Positions 6,956 through 13,749 of a stretch of DNA of 33,592 nt are shown piece after piece. The notes below the pieces were generated by a model. That model did no database searches. It saw nothing but the letters and a program-made list of their open reading frames with translations, and was not told where the DNA came from. The translations under genes were made by a program, and so were the position numbers. The stretch lies in the NCBI RefSeq assembly GCF_900491935.1, contig NZ_UEXK01000004.1, positions 4,390,581-4,424,172 of the forward strand. The letters are read 5' to 3'. Each line of letters begins with the position of its first letter. The first letter of the stretch is position 1. The stretch comes from Klenkia terrae (GTDB taxonomy: Bacteria; Actinomycetota; Actinomycetes; Mycobacteriales; Geodermatophilaceae).

Positions 6956-7854
6956 CCCGGTCCGCCGAGGGGGAGCACCAGGGTCGGGCAGTCGGCGCGG
7001 TGGGCGAGGACGGACCCGGTGTCCCGGTGCGGTGTCCGGCGTCCACCGCGGCGGCCCAGCACCAGCAGCTGTGCGGCGGTGGCTGCACCCAGCAGCGTCG
7101 GCAGGACGGGGCCGTGGCGCACGACTCCCCGTACGACGACGTCGGGGAAGTCCTCCCGGCAGCCGGCCAGGCTCTCGCCCCAGAGCCGGACCTCGTCGTC
7201 ACGGGCGTCGGTGAGGCTGAGCGGGCCGTCCGGGTGCTCCCACGCCGAGGCCGGCGACGGTGCGTCCCAGACGTGGACGGCCACCAGCTCGGCCCGTCGG
7301 CGTGCGGCCTCGGCGAAGGCCAGGCGGACGGTGGGCCCGGACTCCGCACGGCCGTCCAGGGCCAGGACGACGGGGCCCGGCGGACCGATGACCACGGTGC
7401 GGGACGCGGTCGGGACGAGCAGCAGCGGCACCGGTGAGCTCTCCAGCAGTGCAGTGGTCACCGACCCCAGGAGGACCCGTTCGGCCAGGTTGCGGGCCCG
7501 ACTGCCCACCACCAGCAGGTCGGTGTGCGCGGCGGCGGCCAGCAACGCCGGTGCGGTGCTCCCGTCGGCCAGCCGCCACTGCACGTCGAGTGGCCCCCCG
7601 ACCGGCGCGGTGTCCTGCGCAGAGTCCTGCGCCGCGTCCTGCGCCGCCGTCCGCAGGGCGAGCTCGGTCGACGACCGCAGGGCGCAGGCGGCGCCGTGGC
7701 CGTCCCGGCCCTGGACACCGGCGCCGGCCCAGGGCGACACGTGCACGATGAGCAGTCCGCACCCGCGGTCCCGGGCGGCCCGGGCTGCGACCGCGACGAC
7801 CGGCCTGGATGCGCGGGACCCATCCACCCCGACGACGACCCGGGGCCCGTTCAC
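6952..7854 (-). CDS. Universal stress protein, tandem
   Basis: A 300-residue protein with two Usp domains (about 4-150 and 158-298). The first opens with RVVVGVDGS and ends in GSRARNLAERVLLGSVT, close to the ATP-binding consensus. The second opens with VVLALDGR and has a degenerate loop, GRRGGRRTPHRDTGSV. A DAAQDSAQDTA stretch at about 73-85 comes from a short repeat of GTCCTGCGC-type codons on the plus strand. The GTG at 7854 overlaps the stop of the Rv1733c-like gene (GTGA); an ATG 21 bases upstream would give a 25-base overlap and is less likely. It forms a two-gene operon with the membrane protein, under a DevR-like box. Confidence 0.88.
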   Translation of the reverse strand: MNGPRVVVGVDGSRASRPVVAVAARAARDRGCGLLIVHVSPWAGAGVQGRDGHGAACALRSSTELALRTAAQDAAQDSAQDTAPVGGPLDVQWRLADGSTAPALLAAAAHTDLLVVGSRARNLAERVLLGSVTTALLESSPVPLLLVPTASRTVVIGPPGPVVLALDGRAESGPTVRLAFAEAARRRAELVAVHVWDAPSPASAWEHPDGPLSLTDARDDEVRLWGESLAGCREDFPDVVVRGVVRHGPVLPTLLGAATAAQLLVLGRRGGRRTPHRDTGSVLAHRADCPTLVLPLGGPG

Positions 7855-8450
7855 CGCAGCAGCTGCTTGCGCCACGAGGGTTCCACCGCCGCCCAGCCCG
7901 CCGCCCAGCGACGGGCCCGCGACCGGTCGAGCAGCGCCACCCCACCGAGGTGGGCGAGGACTGCGGTGACCACGACCCCGAGTGCCGTCACGGTGCCGAT
8001 GGCCGCCGACTGCAGGGCGACGTCGGAGGGGCTCAGCGGGGCGTGCCGCCGCTCACCGGTCGCGGTCGTCCAGATCATGATCCTGTCGCCGGCGTCGTCC
8101 CCCGCCGACGCGGGCACCCTGCCCTGGACCGGGAGGCCTGCCGGGGAGGTCCAGCTGGCTGCGACCCACACCGGTTCACCGGACGTGGTGCCCGCGGTCC
8201 GGTGGACGTCGACCGCCAGCACGGCCTCCACCTGGTGCAGGCGCGCGGTGTCGGCAGCGGCCTGCTGGGACAACACCTCGCGGGCCGCCGTCCCGGCCGA
8301 CAACCCGATGGCCGGGGACATCACGAGGACGGCGGTCAACCACAGCCGCAACCCGACGTGGAGACGGTCCGTGGTGCGTCTCATCGACCCTGAGCCCAGG
8401 CTGAACCGCCGCACGGCGTGGCCCAGGCAGAGCACTCGTCCGTTGCTCAT
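7851..8450 (-). CDS. Rv1733c-like two-helix membrane protein
   Basis: A 199-residue protein resembling M. tuberculosis Rv1733c, a DosR-regulated membrane protein of unknown biochemical role known as a latency antigen. As in that family there is an N-terminal motif before the first helix (RRTTDRLHVGLRLW, about 24-37), a first membrane helix at about 33-55, a soluble loop with a GEPVWVAASW segment and GDRIMIWT (about 85-145), and a second helix at about 150-176 followed by a short charged tail with W residues. The ATG at 8450 has a GAGGAG site at suitable spacing. It is co-transcribed with the following Usp through a GTGA overlap; DevR-like boxes lie about 90 bases upstream (8541-8554). Confidence 0.82.
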   Translation of the reverse strand: MSNGRVLCLGHAVRRFSLGSGSMRRTTDRLHVGLRLWLTAVLVMSPAIGLSAGTAAREVLSQQAAADTARLHQVEAVLAVDVHRTAGTTSGEPVWVAASWTSPAGLPVQGRVPASAGDDAGDRIMIWTTATGERRHAPLSPSDVALQSAAIGTVTALGVVVTAVLAHLGGVALLDRSRARRWAAGWAAVEPSWRKQLLR

Positions 8451-8540
8451 CCTGCTCCTCCCCGGCCGCCTGTCCGGCGACCCAGCCCACCGTGACGTCG
8501 GTGGCCCCTCCTCGGGGACGGGCCAGGGTCCCGGCTCGAC

Positions 8541-8554
8541 GGGACCTCGGTCCC
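8541..8554. promoter_or_regulatory. DevR-like box upstream of the Rv1733c-like gene
   Basis: GGGACCTCGGTCCC, flanked by C and G, is a strong near-palindrome. A second, wider pair of half sites (GGGAC...GTCCC, 8515-8532, with an 8-base spacer instead of 4) lies closer to the gene. Paired boxes are usual in DosR promoters. Confidence 0.7.
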
Positions 8555-8581
8555 GCCGAGCGGACCGGACCGGCCGCGGCC

Positions 8582-9037
8582 TCAGACCGGGGGGAGCAGG
8601 CGGGGCGGCCAGCTCGAGGGGTGCCGGGCCCGGCAGGCAGCGAGCTCCGCGGCACCGGGCTCGGGTTGCCCGGGACCTCCGGCGCCGGAGGCGTGGACGG
8701 GGCAGGACGGGAGCGAGTCCAGGGCATTCCCGTGCCCGGCCGGGTTCGTGCTGTGCAGGTACCGCCCGCCCTCGGGCCGCGGCAGTGCGACGACCGGCCG
8801 GGCGTCGCCCAACCAGGACACGACGTAGCGGGCGGTCCCGCGGCACAGGTCCTCCAGGACCCCGGCAACCGGTCGCGGTGACCACGCGGCCGCGGCCGCC
8901 CCGGCGCACACCGCACTGATCGCCCCGCCCGGCACCCGGTGGACGTGGTGCACCACGCGCAGCTCGGGCACGGGGTCGGCGCAGTCCACCCTGCGGTCGT
9001 CACCGGGGCGGCCCCCGGTCGGCGTCGCTCCCTCCAC
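8582..9037 (-). CDS. DUF3892-like small protein
   Basis: About 151 residues of unknown function. The middle resembles DUF3892: a start such as [12 protein letters not shown], then [26 protein letters not shown], then [24 protein letters not shown], matching the family's pattern of W, G..Y.V and KYL.T...NLL.LP.C. The C-terminal 45 residues are Pro/Ala-rich and not conserved in appearance. The GTG at 9037 follows GGAGGT at 4 bases; GTG 8986 is another possible start. It is divergent from devR, sharing the interval that holds two DevR-like boxes, so it is probably a regulon member. Confidence 0.6.
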   Translation of the reverse strand: MEGATPTGGRPGDDRRVDCADPVPELRVVHHVHRVPGGAISAVCAGAAAAAWSPRPVAGVLEDLCRGTARYVVSWLGDARPVVALPRPEGGRYLHSTNPAGHGNALDSLPSCPVHASGAGGPGQPEPGAAELAACRARHPSSWPPRLLPPV

Positions 9038-9100
9038 GTCCACCTCCGGTCGACCCGCTGACGAGGTGCCGACGCTGGCCGACGCCGGCACACCACACCA

Positions 9101-9114
9101 GGGACTTGGGACCC
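9101..9114. promoter_or_regulatory. DevR-like box (imperfect) in the devR promoter region
   Basis: GGGACTTGGGACCC keeps the left half GGGACTT of the consensus; the right half is imperfect. It lies 64 bases upstream of the DUF3892-like start (minus) and 112 bases upstream of devR (plus), close to the stronger box at 9133-9146. Confidence 0.45.
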
Positions 9115-9132
9115 TGGTCGGGCCGGACGTGC

Positions 9133-9146
9133 GGGACCTTCGTCCC
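9133..9146. promoter_or_regulatory. DevR-like box upstream of devR
   Basis: GGGACCTTCGTCCC lies 80 bases upstream of the devR ATG. The same 14 bases recur exactly at 24489-24502 between the second kinase and a Usp. This suggests autoregulation of devR, as known in M. tuberculosis. Confidence 0.75.
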
Positions 9147-9225
9147 GGGTCCTGGGCATCTCCGGGTGTCTAGGGTCGGGGCAGGCGACGGACCGGCCGC
9201 CGGGGACGGGGAGGACGGGGGACCG

Positions 9226-9897
9226 ATGACGACCGACACGGACCGACCGGAGCAGCTGCGCGTCTTCCTGCTCGACGACCACGAGATCGTCCGGCGCGGT
9301 GTGGCCGACGCACTGGAGAGCGACCCGGGGATCGTCGTCGTGGGTGAGGCCAAGAACGCCTCCGAGGCGTTGGCCAGGGTGCCGGCGTTGCGTCCCGACG
9401 TCGCCGTCCTGGACGTGCGGCTACCCGACGGCGACGGGGTGACCGTGTGCCGCGAGCTGCGCTCCCGGATGCCGGACCTCAAGGTGGTCATGCTCACCAG
9501 CTACAGCGACGACGAGGCGCTGTTCGACGCGATCATGGCGGGGGCCTCGGGGTACCTGCTCAAGCAGATCCTCGGTCAGGACCTCGTCGCGGGGGTGCGC
9601 ACCGTCGGTGCCGGCGGATCGCTGCTGGACCCCACGGCCACGGCTGCCGTGCTCGACCGGATGCGGCGGGCAGCCGAGCCCGCCGGGCCGATGGCGTTGC
9701 TCAGCGACCAGGAGCGCACCGTGCTGGAGCTGATCGGCGAGGGCCTGACCAACCGCCAGATCGGTCAACGGATGTTCCTGGCCGAGAAGACCATCAAGAA
9801 CTACGTGTCGCACCTGCTGGCCAAGCTGGGCCTCGAGCGGCGCACCCAGGTGGCCATCCTGGCCACCGAGCTGCGCGCTGCCCCACCACGCCGCTGA
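9226..9897 (+). CDS. devR: DevR/DosR-type response regulator (NarL family)
   Basis: A 223-residue transcription factor, close in length and sequence to M. tuberculosis DosR (217). The receiver domain (about 10-128) has the acidic pair DD17-18, phospho-acceptor D63 in [12 protein letters not shown]91 and K113. The LuxR-type HTH (about 155-218) reads [22 protein letters not shown] followed by [25 protein letters not shown], nearly identical to the DosR recognition helix region, so it should bind the same GGGAC-type boxes seen throughout the window. The ATG at 9226 follows a GGGGAGG tract at rather long spacing; an upstream in-frame extension to 9106 would cover the boxes and is rejected. It ends 17 bases from the convergent DevS-like kinase gene, its probable partner. 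Confidence 0.95.
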   Translation: MTTDTDRPEQLRVFLLDDHEIVRRGVADALESDPGIVVVGEAKNASEALARVPALRPDVAVLDVRLPDGDGVTVCRELRSRMPDLKVVMLTSYSDDEALFDAIMAGASGYLLKQILGQDLVAGVRTVGAGGSLLDPTATAAVLDRMRRAAEPAGPMALLSDQERTVLELIGEGLTNRQIGQRMFLAEKTIKNYVSHLLAKLGLERRTQVAILATELRAAPPRR

Positions 9898-9905
9898 CTG
9901 CTGCT

Positions 9906-9927
9906 GCCGGCCGGTCAACCGGTCGGC
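9906..9927. terminator. Bidirectional hairpin between devR and the kinase gene
   Basis: GCCGGCCGGTCAACCGGTCGGC is a 22-base near-palindrome with one mismatched pair. It lies between the convergent gene ends and covers the stop codon of the kinase gene (9915-9917). There is no U-tract on either strand, as is common in actinobacterial terminators. Confidence 0.5.
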
Positions 9928-11651
9928 ACCGGCAGGGGGACCCGCCAGCGCAGTGCCGTACCGCCGTCGGGCAGCGGGACGGCGACGCACGACCCGCCTC
10001 GCCGCTCGGCGCGGTCCGCGGCGTTGCGCAGCCCGCTGCGGGCCACCGCCGGATCGATGCCCCGCCCGTCGTCCCGGACCTCGACGACCACCTCCTCGGT
10101 GACCTCCACCGTGACCGTGACGTGGCGGGCCGCGGCATGGCGGGCCGAGTTGCTGACACCCTCGCGGACCACGGCCAGCACGTCGGCGGCCAACGGCCCG
10201 GTCACGAGGGAGTCCACCGCACCCGAGGTGCGGACCGCCGTGCGCAGGACGTCCCCGGCCGTCTCGGTCACCACCTCCCGGAGCCGGCGGCGCAGACCGG
10301 CCGAGGGGTCGACGGCACGGCTGTCGTGCAGGTCGTAGATGGTCGTGCGGATGTCCCGCACCGTCTCGTCGAGCTGCTCGACCACCCTGCTCAGCCGCAC
10401 CCGGACCTGGTCGTCGGCCACCCGGGGGAGCGCTGCCTGCAGGCTCAGGCCGGCGGCGAACAGCCGCTGGATGACGTGGTCGTGCAGGTCCCGAGCTATC
10501 CGTTCCCGGTCGGCCACCACGTCCAGCCGACGCGCCACCCGCTGACGAGCGGCCGTGTCCAGGGCCAGGGCGACCTGGTCGGCGAAGGCGCGCACGAGTT
10601 GCCCGCAACCGGGGTCGAAGGTGGCCCGTCCGGCGCGGCGGGCAGCGACGACGACCGCGCCGCGACCTGGGGGTCCGGGCAGGGGCACGCCCAGCGCCGG
10701 GCCCCATGCGACGTGCCCGTCCGGTCCGGTGGACGAGCGACCGGCCAGGTCCACGATGACGACGGCCCCGGTGTCGACGACGGCCTGCAGCGGCGGTGAG
10801 TCCGCGGGCCACAGCCGTTCCCCGCTCAGGTCCACCAGACCCACGCCGCTCTGCGCCTGGACCTCCCAGCCACCGGCGGCATCCGGCCCGAGCAGCAGCC
10901 AGGCGCCGTCGGCCTCGGTCAGGCTCGCCACCCGCTCGACGACCAGCGCCAGGGCGACCTCGGGAGGCTGCCCGTCGAGCAGCGCAGCCCGCACGTCACC
11001 GACGGCTGCCTGCCACCGCGACAGCTCAGCCCTGTCCCGGTGCTGGTGCGCGTTGTCGATGGCGGTGCCGGCAGCGGCCGCGAGGGCGACGAGCACTCTC
11101 TCGTCCTCGTCGGTGAACGGGCCGCCACCCCGCTTCTCGGTCAGGTAGAGGTTGCCGAACACGACGTCCCGCACGGTGATCGGTACCCCCAGGAACGCGC
11201 GCATGGGCGGGTGCCCAGGTGGCAGGCCGACGCTGGACGGGTGCTCGGCGAGGTCGTCGATCCGCAGGGGGCGGGGGGCGGTGATGAGCTGGCCCAGGAT
11301 GCCGTCACCGTGCGGGGGGCGGCCCATCGCCGCCCGTTGCTCCGCGGTGACCCCGACGGTGAGGAAGGTCCCCAGCCCACCGCCCGGGGCGAGCACCCCC
11401 AGCGCCCCGTACCGGGCGCCCACCAGGTGGGCGGCAGCCAGCACCACGCGGTGCAGCGTCCCGTCCAGGTCGAGCCCGCTGGACACGCTGAGGAACGCAG
11501 CGAGCAGCTCGGGCACCCGTTCCTGGGTGCGGGCGACCGAGGCCAGCCGGTCCTGCGCCTCCTCGAGCAGATCGTTCAACCCCATCCCGGCCAGTGCCTC
11601 GCACTGGGCGCAGCCCTCGCCCGGCCCGGCGCCGGGCTGTGCCGCCCTCAC
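9915..11651 (-). CDS. devS: DevS/DosT-type sensor histidine kinase (GAF-GAF-HisKA_3-HATPase)
   Basis: A 578-residue cytoplasmic kinase, the same length as M. tuberculosis DosS. GAF-A (about 58-205) carries PPGHPPM with H147, at the position of the heme-binding H149 of DosS, so heme-based gas or redox sensing is likely but not proven. GAF-B covers about 230-370. The dimerisation/phospho-acceptor helix reads RIARDLHDHVIQRLF with H390. The ATP-binding domain has an N-box around VREGVSNSARHAAARH and a G-box in DDGRGIDP. An unusual GCAQC motif (C14, C17) precedes the GAF domain. The GTG at 11651 overlaps the stop of the PNPOx-like gene (GTGA); starting at a later ATG (11585) would lose the CxxC. 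It is convergent with devR. Confidence 0.93.
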   Translation of the reverse strand: MRAAQPGAGPGEGCAQCEALAGMGLNDLLEEAQDRLASVARTQERVPELLAAFLSVSSGLDLDGTLHRVVLAAAHLVGARYGALGVLAPGGGLGTFLTVGVTAEQRAAMGRPPHGDGILGQLITAPRPLRIDDLAEHPSSVGLPPGHPPMRAFLGVPITVRDVVFGNLYLTEKRGGGPFTDEDERVLVALAAAAGTAIDNAHQHRDRAELSRWQAAVGDVRAALLDGQPPEVALALVVERVASLTEADGAWLLLGPDAAGGWEVQAQSGVGLVDLSGERLWPADSPPLQAVVDTGAVVIVDLAGRSSTGPDGHVAWGPALGVPLPGPPGRGAVVVAARRAGRATFDPGCGQLVRAFADQVALALDTAARQRVARRLDVVADRERIARDLHDHVIQRLFAAGLSLQAALPRVADDQVRVRLSRVVEQLDETVRDIRTTIYDLHDSRAVDPSAGLRRRLREVVTETAGDVLRTAVRTSGAVDSLVTGPLAADVLAVVREGVSNSARHAAARHVTVTVEVTEEVVVEVRDDGRGIDPAVARSGLRNAADRAERRGGSCVAVPLPDGGTALRWRVPLPVPTG

Positions 11652-12106
11652 CAGAACCCGGCGGGTACGCAGCGGGGCCCCTGGGGCTGCCCGTCGCGGT
11701 GGACCCGGCGTCCCCTCAGCAGCCCCACCGTGATGCCGACGTAGCAGTGGCCTGCCCCACCGGGCGCCCAGGGCCGCACGCCGTACGCATCGAGGCGGTG
11801 GATCTCGTCGGGGTCCTCGATCACCCGTGAGGGGCCGACCACGGTGACGTTCCACCCGGTGCGTTCGGCGAGGTCGACGTCGTCGACCTCGAAGGCGACC
11901 ACCGTGTGCCGGCTCGCCGCGGTGACCTTGCTCCCGCGCCTGGTCGGGATGACGATCTCCGCGCCGTCCACGACGAAGGCCACGGGTTGCACCGCCGGCA
12001 GCGCGCCCTCGGTGAACGCGATGCGGCCGATGGCCGCCGTCCGCAGCAGTGCACGGCAGGTTGCCTCGTCCAGTTCCTCGATGCGCCGCTCCGCTGTGCC
12101 GTCCAT
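11648..12106 (-). CDS. Pyridoxamine 5'-phosphate oxidase-like flavin/split-barrel protein
   Basis: A 152-residue PNPOx-like split-barrel protein (ALLRTAAIGRIAFTEGALPAVQPVAFVVDG, then VVAFEVDDVD and GWNVTVVGPSRVIED). The family binds FMN, F420 or heme-type cofactors; it includes the DosR-regulated Rv3129. No exact substrate can be assigned. The ATG at 12106 follows GGAGG at about 5 bases. Its stop overlaps the GTG of the DevS-like kinase, so the two are translationally coupled. A flavin- or redox-binding protein paired with a redox/gas sensor kinase hints at a shared signalling role (inference). It lies 147 bases after the flavodoxin gene and may still be on the same long transcript. Confidence 0.8.
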   Translation of the reverse strand: MDGTAERRIEELDEATCRALLRTAAIGRIAFTEGALPAVQPVAFVVDGAEIVIPTRRGSKVTAASRHTVVAFEVDDVDLAERTGWNVTVVGPSRVIEDPDEIHRLDAYGVRPWAPGGAGHCYVGITVGLLRGRRVHRDGQPQGPRCVPAGFW

Positions 12107-12253
12107 CCTGCCTCCGCCCGGTCCGGTGCCGGTCCTCCCGGCCCGCAACGTCCCCACCCTGTCCGGCCGCGGCCGCGCGCACACCGGGCGTTGGTCACGC
12201 ACCTGCAGGTATTTCGGCCCGGTGCAGCTCGGGTGCGGCATTCAGCGTGGTGC

Positions 12254-12832
12254 TCAGCGTGGGGCGGTGCCGACCTGGGCGGCGCCGGCGGGGCTGAGCT
12301 CGAGCTGGGAGGCGATCTCCTCCGCCCAGCTGCGCAGCGCCGTCCAGTCGCGGAAGTCCCCGTGCGGTGCGCGCATGGCGGTGACGACCGCCCGTTCACC
12401 GAAGCCCAGCCGGGCCGGGTCGAGCCGACCGGGCAGCGTCCGCTGTCCCCGGGCGAGCAGCTCGTCGGCGAGCGGACCGATGTCGTGCGCCTCGTCGGGC
12501 GGGAACGGGTGCTCGCCGATCGGGCCGCTGCTGAGCAACCACACGGGACGCCTGCGCAGGGTGACCAGGTGCTGGTTGGCCCAGCGCCGGGCCGGCTCGG
12601 CCCAGCGTCCGGCGTAGACGCTGCTGCCCAGCACCACGGCGTCGAACTGGGCGGGGTCGGGATCCTGCTCGACCCGCCGGCAGGCGGCGGTCAGGCGGCA
12701 CCGCCGACCGGCCACGCTCTCCTGCAGGTCGACCGCCAGCCGCTCGGCGAGCTCGGCGGTCGACCCGTGCTTGCTCGCCACCGTCACCAGGACCCGGGGT
12801 CCGGGACCGGGTCGACCAGGAGCGCCGGTCAC
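12254..12832 (-). CDS. Flavodoxin-domain protein
   Basis: A 192-residue FMN-binding protein of the flavodoxin_5 / HemG-like class. The phosphate-binding loop is VTVASKHGSTAELAERLA (about 16-33), followed by DAVVLGSSVYAGRW (about 68-81) and VWLLSSGPIGEHPF, the usual isoalloxazine-contacting segments. Members transfer electrons or act as menaquinone-dependent protoporphyrinogen dehydrogenases; which applies here is unknown. The GTG at 12832 overlaps the upstream Usp stop (GTGA). It is the last gene of the Usp-membrane protein-phosphoketolase-Usp-flavodoxin run. A related but broken copy is at 28667-29160. Confidence 0.85.
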   Translation of the reverse strand: MTGAPGRPGPGPRVLVTVASKHGSTAELAERLAVDLQESVAGRRCRLTAACRRVEQDPDPAQFDAVVLGSSVYAGRWAEPARRWANQHLVTLRRRPVWLLSSGPIGEHPFPPDEAHDIGPLADELLARGQRTLPGRLDPARLGFGERAVVTAMRAPHGDFRDWTALRSWAEEIASQLELSPAGAAQVGTAPR

Positions 12833-13749
12833 GACGTGGTCGCGATCGCCTGCGGTCGGACAGCGGCGTGCGCCGCGACCGAGGCGACCGGGACGACGAG
12901 GACGGGCACGTCGGCCTGGTGCAGCACCGAGTGCACGGTGGCCCCCGGTCCACCGTCGGCCAGGCAGCGGCGCCCCACGACCAGCATCCGGGCCGTCTCG
13001 GCGAACTGCACCAGCACCCGTCCGGCCCGTCCCGGGGCCACGGTGACGTCGATCTCCAGGCGGGGACGGCGGCGGCGCAGCTCGGCCACCGCCGGTTCGA
13101 CGGCGTCCCGCTCGGTCCGCTCGGTGGCGTCGCGGTCCAACCGCCACCTCAACGACGCCGGCGCGTCCTCGGTGAGCTGCCGCCACGCGTGCACGACGGC
13201 CAGGGACACCGAGTTCGCCTCTGCCTCCTGGGCCGCCGCGGCCAGCACCGCCGCGGTGCCGGGGCCGCCGTCCACCCCGGCGAGGACCTCGTGCCGGTCG
13301 GCGTGGAGTGCGGGCAGCGGGCGGTGCACCAGGACCGCGCAGGGCGCAGCGGCCGCCACGGTCTCGGCCACGGTCCCGAGGACACCGGTGGAGCCCCAGG
13401 TGGTCCCGCTGGCGCCGACCACCAGGAGGTCATCTGCCTCGACGGCCCGGCAGAGCGCGGTCTCCGGGCGGCCCTCGACCAACGTGGCCCCCACGGTCCA
13501 CCCCGGGATGCTCGCCGTCAGCTCGCGGCGCAGCCGGTCCAGGGCAGCGTTCGCGCTGCGCCGGGCGGCGGCCCGGGCAGCGAGGGTGTCGGGCAGCCCG
13601 GGCATGAGCTGGTCGGTCCAGGTGAAGGCCCGGACCAGGCGCAGCGGCCGCTGGCGGCGGACCGCCTCGGCGGCGGCGACGTGGGCGGCCAGCTCGGCGT
13701 GCTCGGAGCCGTCCACCCCGACGACGACGGACGGGGTGTGGGTGGTCAT
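12829..13749 (-). CDS. Universal stress protein, tandem, degenerate ATP-binding motifs
   Basis: A 306-residue protein with two Usp domains (about 6-150 and 155-290). SVVVGVDGS opens the first domain; its loop GASGTTWGSTGVLGTVAET keeps a G-T near the end. The second opens with EVLAGVDGG and its loop GRRCLADGGPGATVHSVL lacks the consensus. ATP binding is likely reduced or absent in the second half. The ATG at 13749 overlaps the phosphoketolase stop (ATGA), and its own stop overlaps the flavodoxin GTG, so it is made stoichiometrically with both and may modulate or bridge these enzymes (inference). Confidence 0.88.
   Translation of the reverse strand: MTTHTPSVVVGVDGSEHAELAAHVAAAEAVRRQRPLRLVRAFTWTDQLMPGLPDTLAARAAARRSANAALDRLRRELTASIPGWTVGATLVEGRPETALCRAVEADDLLVVGASGTTWGSTGVLGTVAETVAAAAPCAVLVHRPLPALHADRHEVLAGVDGGPGTAAVLAAAAQEAEANSVSLAVVHAWRQLTEDAPASLRWRLDRDATERTERDAVEPAVAELRRRRPRLEIDVTVAPGRAGRVLVQFAETARMLVVGRRCLADGGPGATVHSVLHQADVPVLVVPVASVAAHAAVRPQAIATTS

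Noticed and set aside
7620-7650. Short tandem GTCCTGCGC-type repeat as a CRISPR or minisatellite
   Set aside because: Only three or four imperfect short units inside a coding region; encodes AQD repeats in the Usp linker.
9421-10812. Long open frames on both strands across devR and the kinase
   Set aside because: Shadows of recognised genes in other frames; compositions typical of GC-rich antisense reading.
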